The notes beneath the pieces are model-generated. The model was not told the origin of the DNA. It saw only the letters and a program-made list of their open reading frames with translations, and did not search any database. Source: CAWBJP01 sp044867425 (GTDB taxonomy: Bacteria > Actinomycetota > Acidimicrobiia > IMCC26256 > BP-133). From it: 64,000 nucleotides of DNA. Below are positions 24,003 through 32,477 of the stretch, one piece after another. The stretch spans positions 33,899 to 97,898 of the forward strand of contig JBIOUX010000027.1 of assembly GCA_044867425.1 (NCBI GenBank). The letters run 5' to 3'. The stretch's first letter is position 1. Every line of letters begins with the position of its first letter. The translations under genes and the position numbers were made by a program.

Positions 24003-25906
24003 CCGCTCGCCTCCAGGACGGCCGTGGCGTACTCGTCGACGGACAGCGTGAAGCCTTCCGGCACCACGATGGTGGTGTCGACGCTGTCCACCAGGGCGGG
24101 CCCTTCCAGCACGGCGCCAGGGTCGAGGCGGTCCCGGTCGTAGACCACCGCCGTCACCGCCCCGCCAGGCCTCCAGACGTCGCGCTCTCCTTTTCGGGCC
24201 GACCCTGAGGGCGTGGTGGCCGGAGCCTGCGGTTCGAGCGGCGCCCGGGCGATGGGCATGACGGCCTGGAGGCCCACGGCGTGCGGTTTGAACGTCATCA
24301 CCCGCGCCGCCACATGGTCCCAGCTCCGGGACACAGCTTCGACGGTCACGCCACCGGCGTGCTCGGCGCCGACGCGGAAGGTCAGCTGGGCGGGATCGAA
24401 TCCCTCGCCGGCCACGTCGCGGGCAGCCCGCCCGGCCAGGTCGGCGAGCCGGTCGGCCAGCTGCGGTCCCGGCATCGCCTCGTAGGTGTGGCCGAGGTAC
24501 ATCCCCGCGATTCCGAAGGCGGAGAAGACGGCCGAGGCCGCCGGTGAACAGGCCCGGGCCAAGCCGCACCGGAGTGCCACCTCAGCCGCCACCAACCCCC
24601 CGGCTCCGCCGAAGGCGAACAGCACGACCTCGGCCGCCGGCCGGCCCGCCCGGCCGGCGTGGGCGGCGACCTCGCGCCTCGCCTTCTCCACGACGGCCCG
24701 GTGGATCGCCCAGGCCACCTCCTCGACGGGCGCGCCGTCGCCGACCCGCTCGAGCGCCGCCCGGGCCCGGCCGGGATCAAGGCGCCGGCGCCCGCCCAGG
24801 AACCAGGCCGGATCGAGGTGCCCGAGGACGAGTTCGGCATCCGTCATCGTCGGCTGGGCGCCCCCGAGGCCATAGCAGGCGGGACCGGGCACGGCGCCGG
24901 CCGAATCCGGGCCGACGGCCAGGTCGCCGTCCGGGCCTCGCCGCACCAGCGATCCACCGCCCACGCCCACGGCCTCCACCCGGGCCCGGGCGACGTGGAC
25001 GGGAATCCCGGCCACCTCGGCGTCGGACTCGGGATTGACCTGCCCGTCGGTGACCAGCGATACGTCCGTCGAGGTGCCGCCGATGTCCATGGTCACCACC
25101 GCCGGCAGGCCGCAGCGGTGAGCCAGTCGGGCCGAGCCGTAGATCCCTCCCGCCGGCCCGGAGCTGTAGGTCTCGATGGCCCGCGTCTTGGCCACCCGGG
25201 CCACCGAGCCCGAGGCGTGGACGATGAGGAGCGGGTGAGGGTAGCCCTGCGCCCGGAGGTCCTCGTCCGCCTTGTAGAGGGCCTTGACCATGTCGGGATA
25301 CAGGTAGGCGTCGATCACGGCCGTGGCCGTGCGCCGGGCCGCTCCCGGGCGGGGGGTGACGTCGGAGGCCACCAGGCAGGGGACGGCCCCCAGGTAATGG
25401 CGCGGGTACTCGCCGTACACCGTCTTCTTGATGGCCTGCTCGCCGCCGGGGTCGTCCTCCGAGCCGGCCAGGGAGGCCACCAGCACCCGGGCGCCCCCCA
25501 CCAGCAGGCGCCGGACGGCGGCCTTCACCTCGGCCCGGTCGTGGGGATCGGAGATCTCCACCACCAGGTCGGGGCGCAGGAACACGTCGTAGAGGGGCGA
25601 CGGCCCGTCCCCGTAGAGGGTTCCGGCGGCACCGGCGCTCACCATGAGCCCGACCCGGGGGCCGGAGCGCTGGATGATCGAGTTCGTCCCGATGGTGGAG
25701 GAGAAGCGGAAGGCGTCGGTGTCGAGCAGCAGGGCCTGGACGCCGGGGTAGGCGAGAGCGGTGGCCCCCTCGGCCACGCACCGGGCCAGACCTTCGGTGA
25801 CATCGTGGGGGGTGGTCTCGACCTTCACCCGGGCAGACTGGTCGCCGCGGGTGAAGTACCCGTCGGTGAAGGTCCCGCCGGTGTCGATGCTGACCGTTGC
25901 GCCCAA
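23999..25906 (-). CDS. HyuA-type subunit (635 residues), first gene of the carboxylase-like operon
   Basis: Hydantoinase A/oxoprolinase family with ATVSIDTGGTFTDGYFTRGD at the N-terminus, DIGGTSTDVSLVTDGQ in the middle and VGGGSLVRRG. It is shorter than the paralogue at 21377-23575. The frame of the family N-terminus contains no ATG nearby. TTG 25906 with GGGGGA about five bases upstream is the best start; the tempting ATG at 25920 is out of frame. It is followed without gap by the micro-ORF and the gamma-like gene. An operator-like palindrome lies 23-40 bases upstream of the start. Confidence 0.85.
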   Translation of the reverse strand: MGATVSIDTGGTFTDGYFTRGDQSARVKVETTPHDVTEGLARCVAEGATALAYPGVQALLLDTDAFRFSSTIGTNSIIQRSGPRVGLMVSAGAAGTLYGDGPSPLYDVFLRPDLVVEISDPHDRAEVKAAVRRLLVGGARVLVASLAGSEDDPGGEQAIKKTVYGEYPRHYLGAVPCLVASDVTPRPGAARRTATAVIDAYLYPDMVKALYKADEDLRAQGYPHPLLIVHASGSVARVAKTRAIETYSSGPAGGIYGSARLAHRCGLPAVVTMDIGGTSTDVSLVTDGQVNPESDAEVAGIPVHVARARVEAVGVGGGSLVRRGPDGDLAVGPDSAGAVPGPACYGLGGAQPTMTDAELVLGHLDPAWFLGGRRRLDPGRARAALERVGDGAPVEEVAWAIHRAVVEKARREVAAHAGRAGRPAAEVVLFAFGGAGGLVAAEVALRCGLARACSPAASAVFSAFGIAGMYLGHTYEAMPGPQLADRLADLAGRAARDVAGEGFDPAQLTFRVGAEHAGGVTVEAVSRSWDHVAARVMTFKPHAVGLQAVMPIARAPLEPQAPATTPSGSARKGERDVWRPGGAVTAVVYDRDRLDPGAVLEGPALVDSVDTTIVVPEGFTLSVDEYATAVLEASG

Positions 25907-25928
25907 CCCGTTCCCCCATGGCAAAAAT

Positions 25929-25946
25929 CTGACGTGAACGTAAACT
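25929..25946 (+). promoter_or_regulatory. Shared palindromic operator, site 1 (carboxylase operon / acyl-CoA dehydrogenase)
   Basis: CTGACGTGAACGTAAACT lies between the divergent HyuA-like gene and the acyl-CoA dehydrogenase. It aligns with sites at 29514 and 34928 to consensus YTKACGTSWACGKAARAT, with core inverted repeat TTACGT/ACGTAA. Confidence 0.65.
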
Positions 25947-25977
25947 ATGCGCGCATCCCTCGGCAAGGGAGAAACCA

Positions 25978-27132
25978 GTGGACTTTTCCCTCAATGCGGA
26001 GCAGGAGCTGCTCCGGAGCAGCGTTCGGGGCCTTCTCGAGTCCTACTGCACCAAGGAGTGGCTCGACGGCGTGGAGGCGCGGGAGGAATACCCCTTCGAG
26101 CTGCACAAGCGCCTGGCCGACCAGGGCATCTTCGGTATCGGCGTGCCCGAGGAGTACGGCGGCTCAGGCGGCGGGTTCGTCGAGATGGCGGTCGTCTCCG
26201 AGGAGGTGGGCCGCATCGGCGGCTCGGTGGTCATGACCTACGCCCCCACCGGCATGTTCGGCAACCAGGTGCTGGTGGAGTCGGGCTCGGCCGAGCAGAA
26301 GGCCCACCTCCTTCCCCGGACCACCAGCGGGGAGGCGCTCATGGCCTTTGCCCTCACCGAACCCGAAGCCGGCTCCGATGCCGCCGCCGCCCGGACCCGC
26401 GCCGTCCCCTCGAACGATGGCTTCGTCCTGAACGGCGCCAAGATCTTCTCGTCGGGAGCGGCGGTGGCCGACGAGCTCGTCCTCACCGCCCGCACCGGCA
26501 CCCCTGAGTCCCGCCACCGGGGCCTGACCGTGTTCCTGGTCGACGCCGGCTCGCCCGGGCTCACCATCAAGGGCATCCCCAAGCTCGGCCATCACGCCGT
26601 CCAGACCTGCGAGATCGGCATCGCCGACGTGGCCGTGGGCGCGGAGCGGGTGGTCGGCCACGTCGACGGCGGCTGGGAGGTGCTGGTCAAGGTCCTCGAC
26701 GTGGAGCGGATCTGCACCGCCGCCTTCTGCGTCGGGCTGGCCCAGCGCTGCATGGACATGGCCCTGGCCTACGCCAAAGAGCGCCAGCAGTTCGGGAGGC
26801 CGGTGGCCACCTTCCAGGCCATCGGCCACATGCTGGCGGAGATGGAGACGGAGACGGCCGCCGCCCGCTGGCTCACCTTCGACGCCGCCTGGCGCCGCGA
26901 CCGGGGCCTGCCATGCTCGAAGGAGGCGTCGATGGCCAAGGCCTACGCCACCGAGTGCGGCACCCGCACCGCCACCCGCGGCATGCAGGTCCTGGGCGGC
27001 TACAGCTACACCACCGAGTTCGAGATGGAGCGCTTCTACCGGGAGGCGAAGCTGTACGAGATCGCCGGCGGCTCCACCCAGATCCAGCGCAACATCATCG
27101 CCCGGGAATTAGGTATCCCTTACCTTTCCTAG
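25978..27132 (+). CDS. Acyl-CoA dehydrogenase
   Basis: 384 residues, full-length ACAD. N-terminal helical domain (QELLRSSVRGLLESYCTKEW), FAD/substrate segment FALTEPEAGSDAAAARTRAV, and C-terminal signature MQVLGGYSYTTEFEMERFYR. A Glu in KLYEIAGGSTQIQRN lies where the catalytic base of most ACADs is found. Start GTG 25978 follows AGGGAGA. It oxidises an acyl-CoA at the alpha-beta bond and passes electrons to ETF. Divergent from the carboxylase-like operon with a shared operator between them, so it may act on the CoA product of that pathway. Confidence 0.93.
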   Translation: MDFSLNAEQELLRSSVRGLLESYCTKEWLDGVEAREEYPFELHKRLADQGIFGIGVPEEYGGSGGGFVEMAVVSEEVGRIGGSVVMTYAPTGMFGNQVLVESGSAEQKAHLLPRTTSGEALMAFALTEPEAGSDAAAARTRAVPSNDGFVLNGAKIFSSGAAVADELVLTARTGTPESRHRGLTVFLVDAGSPGLTIKGIPKLGHHAVQTCEIGIADVAVGAERVVGHVDGGWEVLVKVLDVERICTAAFCVGLAQRCMDMALAYAKERQQFGRPVATFQAIGHMLAEMETETAAARWLTFDAAWRRDRGLPCSKEASMAKAYATECGTRTATRGMQVLGGYSYTTEFEMERFYREAKLYEIAGGSTQIQRNIIARELGIPYLS

Positions 27133-27185
27133 TAGGGTCCCCACCGTCACCGCCTGGGGGGCGCTGAACAGGGAGGGGAGAAGAA

Positions 27186-27662
27186 ATGGGGAACCGCCTG
27201 ACCCTTTGCATCGTTGCTGGCGCGCTGGTGGTGGGCGCCTGCGGGGACGCCGAGGAGGTGTCCCAGCAGGGCGCGACCGATCCAGAAGCCACGACCTCCT
27301 CCATCGGGGGCGCCACCACCTCGTCGACGGTGGGAAGCCAGGCGCCGGCCTTCGAGGAGGCGGATGCCGACGCCGTCCTCAGCTACGAGCTGGTGGACTA
27401 CCGCTTCAACGGTCCCAAGACCGTCGAGGGCCACAAGATCTTCTTCAAGGCCGTCAACCACGGCACCGAGGACCACGAGCTCGAGGTGCTCGACCCCAGC
27501 GGCCAGCCGGTGGGTGAGGTCGAGGCCATGCCGCCCGACGCCGAGGGGTCGGCCGCCCTGGAGCTCGAGCCCGGCACCTACGAGCTGCAGTGCATCCTGG
27601 AGACGGCTGACGGCAAGGTCCACCGTGACCTCGGCATGCACATGGACCTGGAGGTCAAGTAG
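27186..27662 (+). CDS. Cupredoxin-like lipoprotein
   Basis: 158 residues. Signal peptide with lipobox ending at Cys19 (ALVVGAC), Thr/Ser-rich linker (about 25-55), then a beta-sandwich-like domain. His92/His97 (NHGTEDHELEV), Cys136 (YELQCIL), His146 and Met151/Met153 near the C-terminus match the ligand order of a type 1 copper site. It could carry electrons or copper at the cell surface. It starts 53 bases after the acyl-CoA dehydrogenase, with GGGAGGGGAG upstream, and could be cotranscribed. A strong hairpin follows its stop. Confidence 0.7.
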   Translation: MGNRLTLCIVAGALVVGACGDAEEVSQQGATDPEATTSSIGGATTSSTVGSQAPAFEEADADAVLSYELVDYRFNGPKTVEGHKIFFKAVNHGTEDHELEVLDPSGQPVGEVEAMPPDAEGSAALELEPGTYELQCILETADGKVHRDLGMHMDLEVK

Positions 27663-27685
27663 CCCGCCGGATGCTCGACGTCGCC

Positions 27686-27711
27686 GGGGTCCCCTACACC
27701 TAGGGGACCCC
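27686..27711. terminator. Bidirectional hairpin terminator between convergent genes
   Basis: Perfect 10-bp stem GGGGTCCCCT/AGGGGACCCC, 6-base loop. It lies 24 bases after the lipoprotein stop and overlaps the last codons of the convergent beta-propeller gene. Confidence 0.65.
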
Positions 27712-28953
27712 CGGGAACTGGGCCACGCCGGGTTGGGGCACCTGGTTGATCATGGTGAACTCGCCGCCCACCCACAGGCTGTTGGCGCCGAGGGTGCCCG
27801 AGTAGGGGCCCGTCGAGGTGTTGGCCGCCGGCGCCCAGGGCTCGAGGGCCCCGGTGGTGGCGTCGAAGGCGGCCAGGTGGTGACGCTGGGGGCCGCCCGG
27901 GCACATCCGGTAACAGGTCGACTGGGCGGAGACGATGAAGTCGTAGTGGCCCAGGAGGTAGACGGTGGTGGCCGAGGCCAGGACGGCCATGTTGTCGCCG
28001 TCCGTCCTGACCTCCCAGGCTGGCTCGGTGCCGCCGCCGGGCCGGAACGCCTTGAGCGTGCCGCCCTTCCCGCCCGTGGCGGCGAAGAGCATGTGGCGGT
28101 CGCCGGGCCACAGGTCGAGGCCGAAGACCGGCCGGTCCATCGCCGGTTGCCAGCGGGTGGGCTTGCCCGTGCCCGTGCCCAGGCTGACGAGGCCCTTCCG
28201 GCCCCCGAAGTTCAGGAAGGTGCCGGCCACGTAGAGCGCCTGGCCGTCGCCGGAGAGGGCGAGGTCGTTGATCAGGCCGTCGCCCGTCGACGTCTCGTCA
28301 CCCATCTGCCCGAAGAACTCCCCGCCCCGGTTGGCGGGAGGCTTCCAGTTGAGCAGGGTGCCCTTGGCGGCGTTGAGGGCGGCCAGCTGGGGCCGGGGGA
28401 CGGCCTTGCCGTTGGCGATGACCTCGGTGAAGTTTCCCCCTACGTAGAGCCGGTCGCCGGCGAGGAGGAGGGTGCGCACCCCGGAGTTCAGGCGGGGTGG
28501 GGCGAAGGTCGGGTCGAGGGCGCCGGTGGCGGGGTCGATGGCGGCCAGGTTGTGGGCCGGGCCCCCGCCGGCGTGTTCGAAGTCACCTCCGAGGTAGAGG
28601 CGCCGCCCGTCCGCGGACAGGGCCAGGGCCCGCACCGGACCGCTCACCCGGGCATCGAAGGCCACAGGCTGGCCGCTGGCCACCTCGATGGCGGCCAGAT
28701 AGGCCCGGGGCAGGGGCTGGCCGCCGGTGGGCGCCACCAGACCGGTGAACTCACCGGCCAGGTAGACGATGGGTCCGGCCTCCAGCATGGCCACCACCCG
28801 TCCCGCCCGATCGGCGGCCGGGGCCGTGCCCCAGGTGAAGTTGTGCGTGCTCCGCACGGAGGTCGTGGCGCCGGCGGGGCCTAGGCCCGCGGTCGCCAGT
28901 AGGACAAGTACGAGCATCCCGGCGCGTCGCCGGAACGAGAGCGTGGTCCGCAT
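27700..28953 (-). CDS. Secreted beta-propeller protein
   Basis: 417 residues from ATG 28953, which has GGGGGG eight bases upstream. A Sec signal (about 8-30, MLVLVLLATAGLGPAG) is followed by repeated blades of the type YLGGDFEHAGG, YVGGNFTEVIANG, YVAGTFLNFGG and WVGGEFTMINQ, each ending near (L/A)AAxDxxTGxL. This recalls delta-60/DUF5122-like or quinoprotein-like propellers. No catalytic residues or cell-wall anchor are evident. Function is unknown; such proteins usually bind ligands or other surface proteins. Convergent with the cupredoxin-like lipoprotein. Confidence 0.65.
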   Translation of the reverse strand: MRTTLSFRRRAGMLVLVLLATAGLGPAGATTSVRSTHNFTWGTAPAADRAGRVVAMLEAGPIVYLAGEFTGLVAPTGGQPLPRAYLAAIEVASGQPVAFDARVSGPVRALALSADGRRLYLGGDFEHAGGGPAHNLAAIDPATGALDPTFAPPRLNSGVRTLLLAGDRLYVGGNFTEVIANGKAVPRPQLAALNAAKGTLLNWKPPANRGGEFFGQMGDETSTGDGLINDLALSGDGQALYVAGTFLNFGGRKGLVSLGTGTGKPTRWQPAMDRPVFGLDLWPGDRHMLFAATGGKGGTLKAFRPGGGTEPAWEVRTDGDNMAVLASATTVYLLGHYDFIVSAQSTCYRMCPGGPQRHHLAAFDATTGALEPWAPAANTSTGPYSGTLGANSLWVGGEFTMINQVPQPGVAQFPGVP

Positions 28954-29070
28954 CCCCGTCACCCCCCAGTGTGTGACGCGATCCCTTTTGACCGGGGACG
29001 ACCGTATTTTACCTGATTTGGTCGATTCATGCCGCTCAGCGTGAAGTTTCCACCTCGTCGAGTGAAAAGC

Positions 29071-29484
29071 TCAGCCGGGCCACTCGGTGACGCCGTCCTT
29101 GTGCATGGTCTCGAGCACGGTCTGCATGGCCCCCAGGGCGCCCATGTTGGCCATGAGCTCGGACAGCTCGCCCTGGATCTGCAGCTCGCCCTTCATCATC
29201 ACGTCGGCGGCCGACGCCTCGCCCGTGTTGACCCGCTTGAACACCGAGTAGGGGCCGACGAAGGCGAAGTCGGCGGCCCGCATCCCCTCCCAGGTCTCGA
29301 CGCACTTGCCGCCCTCCATGCGCCAGCCGACCTCCCGGGTCTCGGGGAAGCCCTGGTCGGGCTCGGCCTGGATGACGTACTGCAGGTCGGCAGCGAGGTT
29401 CTTGGCCTGGGCCTCGACGCCGGGATCGGCGTTGAGGCGCTCCTGGACGGCGGCGAGCCATTCCTGGCTGGCGTAGGTGGGCAT
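29071..29484 (-). CDS. SCP2 sterol-carrier-like protein
   Basis: 137 residues. ATG 29484 is chosen because GGGAGG precedes it. The sequence (EWLAAVQERLNADPGVEAQA, VIQAEPDQGFPETREVGW, KGELQIQGELSELMANMGA) fits the SCP2 fold, a hydrophobic-pocket carrier for lipids or acyl-CoAs. It is divergent from the MaoC-like dehydratase with a shared palindromic operator between them. It probably handles the bulky acyl-CoA intermediates of the neighbouring catabolic genes. Confidence 0.75.
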   Translation of the reverse strand: MPTYASQEWLAAVQERLNADPGVEAQAKNLAADLQYVIQAEPDQGFPETREVGWRMEGGKCVETWEGMRAADFAFVGPYSVFKRVNTGEASAADVMMKGELQIQGELSELMANMGALGAMQTVLETMHKDGVTEWPG

Positions 29485-29513
29485 GGGAGGCCTCCCGTGG
29501 TGCGGTCGCAAAC

Positions 29514-29531
29514 TTGACGTCTACGTAAGAT
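29514..29531 (+). promoter_or_regulatory. Shared palindromic operator, site 2 (SCP2 / MaoC-like)
   Basis: TTGACGTCTACGTAAGAT in the divergent SCP2/dehydratase promoter, the most symmetric of the three sites. TTGACG within it could also serve as a -35. Confidence 0.65.
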
Positions 29532-29577
29532 ACTGATCTGGGCCGCCCGAGGCACGGGCAGCAAGAGGAGTCGCATT

Positions 29578-30744
29578 ATGGCGCTGGTGTCCGAGTTCCC
29601 GATCATCACCGACGAGGCTCTTGCCGAGCTGCGCTCGCGGATCGGGATCGAGGTTTCCGGCCCCGATCCGTACCTCACGGAAGCGAGCCGGGACGGGATC
29701 CGGCACTGGGCGGACGGCATCGGCGACCGGAACCCCCTGTGGCGGGACGAGGAGCACGCCGCCGCCAGCCGCTGGGGCGGGCTCGTGGCCCCACCCACCA
29801 TCCTCTACGCCTTCGACCGGATCTGTTCGGGGTACGTCGGCGGGCTGCCCGGCGTCCACGCCATGTTCGCCGGGACCGATTTCCGCTGGCGCCGGCCCGT
29901 CCGGGTCGGAGACCGGATCACCGCCCGGGCCCACCTGGCCGAGCTTGTCGACCGGCCCAGCGAGTTCTCGGGCCGGGCCGTCCAGCAGATCTACCGGGTG
30001 ATCTTCACGGCACATCAGGGGGACGCCCCCAGGCCCCCGGGTGAGGCCGGGGAGGTCATCTGCGACGCCGACTCCTGGTGCTTCCGCACCCAGCGGGACG
30101 TGGCCCGGGAGCGGGCCAAGTACGAGCACGTGGAGCCGGCCACGTACACGACCGCCGAGATCGAGGCCATCGCCGCCGAGTACGCCGCCGAGGACATCCG
30201 GGGTCCCGAGCCGCGCTGGTTCGAGGACGTGGCCCAGGGCGAGGAACTGCCCACGGTCCTGAAAGGTCCCCTCACCGTGACGTCCATCATCGCCTTCGAC
30301 CAGGGCTGGGGCGGCCTGTACATCCGGGCCCACGGCCTGGCCTTCGACATGTTCGACCGCCATCCCGCCCTGGCCATCCCCAACGCCAACTCGGCACCAG
30401 AGCCGCCGGAGCGGGTCCACTGGGACCCGGACCTGGCCTCCCGGGTGGGCGTCCCCGGGGCCTACGACTACGGCCCCGAGCGCATTTCCTGGCTGGGTCA
30501 TCTGATGACCAACTGGATCGGCGACGACGGCTTCCTGCGACGGCTCAACGCCCAGGTGCGCCGGCACAACCTGGTAGGTGACCTGACCCGCTGCTCGGGC
30601 CGGGTGAGCCGGATGTGGGAGGAGCCGGGCCCCGATGGGACGGCGTGTGGTCTGGTGGAGTGCGAGGTCGAGGCCACCAACCAGCGGGGCGAGGTGACGG
30701 CCAAGGGCGTGGCCGTGGCCGAGCTGCCCCGGCGGGGAAGCTGA
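29578..30744 (+). CDS. MaoC-like double-hotdog dehydratase
   Basis: 388 residues. The N-terminal half (RHWADGIGDRNPLWRDEEHA) resembles the FAS1-like/MaoC_dehydrat_N domain. The C-terminal half contains a second hotdog with ISWLGHLMTNWIGDDGFLRR. Two-domain enzymes of this type hydrate bulky enoyl-CoAs such as steroid side-chain or aromatic intermediates. ATG 29578 follows GAGGAG. The downstream ligase gene begins five bases after its stop, giving a two-gene operon, and the shared operator lies upstream. Confidence 0.8.
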   Translation: MALVSEFPIITDEALAELRSRIGIEVSGPDPYLTEASRDGIRHWADGIGDRNPLWRDEEHAAASRWGGLVAPPTILYAFDRICSGYVGGLPGVHAMFAGTDFRWRRPVRVGDRITARAHLAELVDRPSEFSGRAVQQIYRVIFTAHQGDAPRPPGEAGEVICDADSWCFRTQRDVARERAKYEHVEPATYTTAEIEAIAAEYAAEDIRGPEPRWFEDVAQGEELPTVLKGPLTVTSIIAFDQGWGGLYIRAHGLAFDMFDRHPALAIPNANSAPEPPERVHWDPDLASRVGVPGAYDYGPERISWLGHLMTNWIGDDGFLRRLNAQVRRHNLVGDLTRCSGRVSRMWEEPGPDGTACGLVECEVEATNQRGEVTAKGVAVAELPRRGS

Positions 30745-30749
30745 CCCCG

Positions 30750-32096
30750 GTGACCTCGCCCTCAGGCGTCTTCTATGACGAGGAGCTGGAGACCGCGCCC
30801 TGGGTCGAGGTGCAGGCGCGCACCTTCGAGAAGGCCCGGCGTCAGATCGAGCGGGTCTACGCCACGTCGGACCACTACCGGCGCAAGTTGGACCAGGCCG
30901 GGGTCAAGCCCGGCGATGTTCGCCAACCCTCCGACCTGGCCCGCATCCCCTTCTTTGAAAAGGACGAGGAACGGGCCAGCCAGGCCGAGGACCCGCCCTT
31001 GGGCGGGCACCTGTGCGTGCCCCGGGACGAGGTGACCCGGGTCTACGCCTCGTCGGGGACCACCGGCGTGCCCACCTTCTTCGCCCTCACCGCCGCCGAT
31101 CTGGCCACCTGGGACCGGATCATGGGGCGGACGTTCTGGACCATGGGGATGCGCCCGGCCGACACCTTCGCCGGGCTGGGCAACCTGGCCATGTTCGTGG
31201 GCGGGGTCCCCGCCATCTCGGCCGCCTCCTCCATCGGTGCCTGCGCCCTGCCCATCGGGGCCACGGCCGGTACCGAGCGGACCCTGGAGCTGGTCCGGGG
31301 GCTGGGGACCACCATCATGGGGGCCACCCCGTCCTTCGCCGGCTACCTGGGCGAGCTGGTGCGCGACATCCTGGGTGTGGAGGCCGCCGAGCTGGGCCTG
31401 CGCCTGCTGATGGTGGGGGGCGAGCCCGGCGGGCAGATCCCGGTGGTGCGGGCCCAGATCACCGAGGTGTGGGGCTGTCCGGTGCGCGACGTGATGGGCA
31501 TGGGGGAGATCGCCGGCGTGTGCTGGGCCGAGTCCGACGACGAGGCCGGCATGCACTTCTGCGGCCAGGACGAGGTGCACCTGGAGCTCATCGACCACGA
31601 GACGGGCGAGCCCAAGCCGTTCGAGGACGGGGCCGAGGGGGAGCTGGTGTACACCGCCGTGGAGCGGGAGGCGACGCCCCTGGTCCGCTTCCGCAGCCAT
31701 GATCACGTGCGGGTGATGATGGGCCGGACCCCCTCGGGCCGGACGGCGCCCCGCATCGCCACCCTGGGGCGGACCGACGACATGCTGCTGGTGCGGGGCA
31801 GCAATGTGTTCCCCTCGGCCGTGCGCGATGTGGTCGCCTCCTTCGTGCCCCGCACCACGGGACACATCCGGATCGTGCTGGAGCGTCCCGGCCCCCTGGT
31901 CACCCCGCCGCTGCCGGTGGAGGTGGAGGTGGCGGCGGTGGTGTCCCCCGGCTCCCACGACGCCCTGGCCGGCGAGGTGGCGGCGGCGGTGAAGAGCAGG
32001 CTCAACTTCACCGCCGACATCCGCCTGATCCCGGAGGGCACCCTGCCCCGCACGTCGCTCAAGACCCAGTACATCCACAAGGCCTACGAAACCTGA
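30750..32096 (+). CDS. Phenylacetate-CoA-ligase-like (PaaK-like) AMP-binding enzyme
   Basis: 448 residues. The adenylation P-loop YASSGTTGVPTFFAL is clear, followed by GATPSFAGYLGELV, MGMGEIAGVCWAES and the C-terminal hinge LGRTDDMLLVRGSNVFPSAV. Size and pattern fit the PaaK group, which activates aryl or cyclic carboxylates to CoA thioesters. GTG 30750 is used because upstream frame sequence overlaps the MaoC-like gene. Substrate unknown, but neighbours point to an aromatic or cyclic acid. A long hairpin follows the stop. Confidence 0.85.
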   Translation: MTSPSGVFYDEELETAPWVEVQARTFEKARRQIERVYATSDHYRRKLDQAGVKPGDVRQPSDLARIPFFEKDEERASQAEDPPLGGHLCVPRDEVTRVYASSGTTGVPTFFALTAADLATWDRIMGRTFWTMGMRPADTFAGLGNLAMFVGGVPAISAASSIGACALPIGATAGTERTLELVRGLGTTIMGATPSFAGYLGELVRDILGVEAAELGLRLLMVGGEPGGQIPVVRAQITEVWGCPVRDVMGMGEIAGVCWAESDDEAGMHFCGQDEVHLELIDHETGEPKPFEDGAEGELVYTAVEREATPLVRFRSHDHVRVMMGRTPSGRTAPRIATLGRTDDMLLVRGSNVFPSAVRDVVASFVPRTTGHIRIVLERPGPLVTPPLPVEVEVAAVVSPGSHDALAGEVAAAVKSRLNFTADIRLIPEGTLPRTSLKTQYIHKAYET

Positions 32097-32114
32097 CCCG
32101 CCCACCCCCATCCC

Positions 32115-32155
32115 GCGTTAACGAAACCCGGCTGTGATCCGGGTTCGGCTAACGC
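32115..32155 (+). terminator. Long two-part hairpin after the CoA ligase
   Basis: Outer arms GCGTTA/TAACGC and inner arms AACCCGG/CCGGGTT with 4-base internal bulges and a 7-base loop, starting 18 bases after the ligase stop. Likely terminator, though the symmetric GCGTTA arms could also serve as a protein-binding site for the downstream small gene. Confidence 0.55.
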
Positions 32156-32242
32156 GCGACGAAGGATTGGGGTGAGGGGCTGGGGCGGATGTGCAAGGTG
32201 GGGCTAACGGGGTAGGATTTGCTTACCGAAAGGAGGCGACCA

Positions 32243-32398
32243 ATGAAGATCAGGATGCGTTTCCCCCGCTTGCTCGCCGCCCTGGTGGTGGCGGTGGCGC
32301 TGCTGGGCGCCGCTTCGGGTCCGCTGGGCGACGACGACAACGGCAGCCGGGTCTGCCTCGGTTCGATGGGGATGGTGGCCTGCGTCCCGCCGGCGTGA
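32243..32398 (+). CDS. 51-residue exported small protein
   Basis: The ATG at 32243 is preceded by AAAGGAGG, one of the strongest ribosome sites in the window. The product has a basic start (MKIRMRFPR), a hydrophobic core (about 10-25, LLAALVVAVALLGAASG) typical of a signal peptide, and a short mature part with DDDN and two Cys eight residues apart (CLGSMGMVAC). A disulfide-closed secreted peptide of about 25 residues is plausible. A TAGGAT element at 32213-32218 may be its -10. It is bracketed by hairpins at 32115 and 32409, so it is its own unit. Function unknown. Confidence 0.6.
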   Translation: MKIRMRFPRLLAALVVAVALLGAASGPLGDDDNGSRVCLGSMGMVACVPPA

Positions 32399-32408
32399 TC
32401 CGCTCCAT

Positions 32409-32477
32409 CGGATGAAGGTGGTTGCGTCACACCCCGTGAGAGGGGGTCAATCGCGACCACCTGGGCAATTTCATCCG
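32409..32477. terminator. Large near-perfect hairpin between convergent genes
   Basis: Three nested stems: CGGATGAA/TTCATCCG, GGTGGTTGCG/CGCGACCACC with one G-T pair, and ACCCC/GGGGT. It starts 11 bases after the small exported gene and covers the stop of the convergent gene at 32471. Most likely a bidirectional terminator. Its size and nesting would also fit a structured RNA. Confidence 0.5.
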
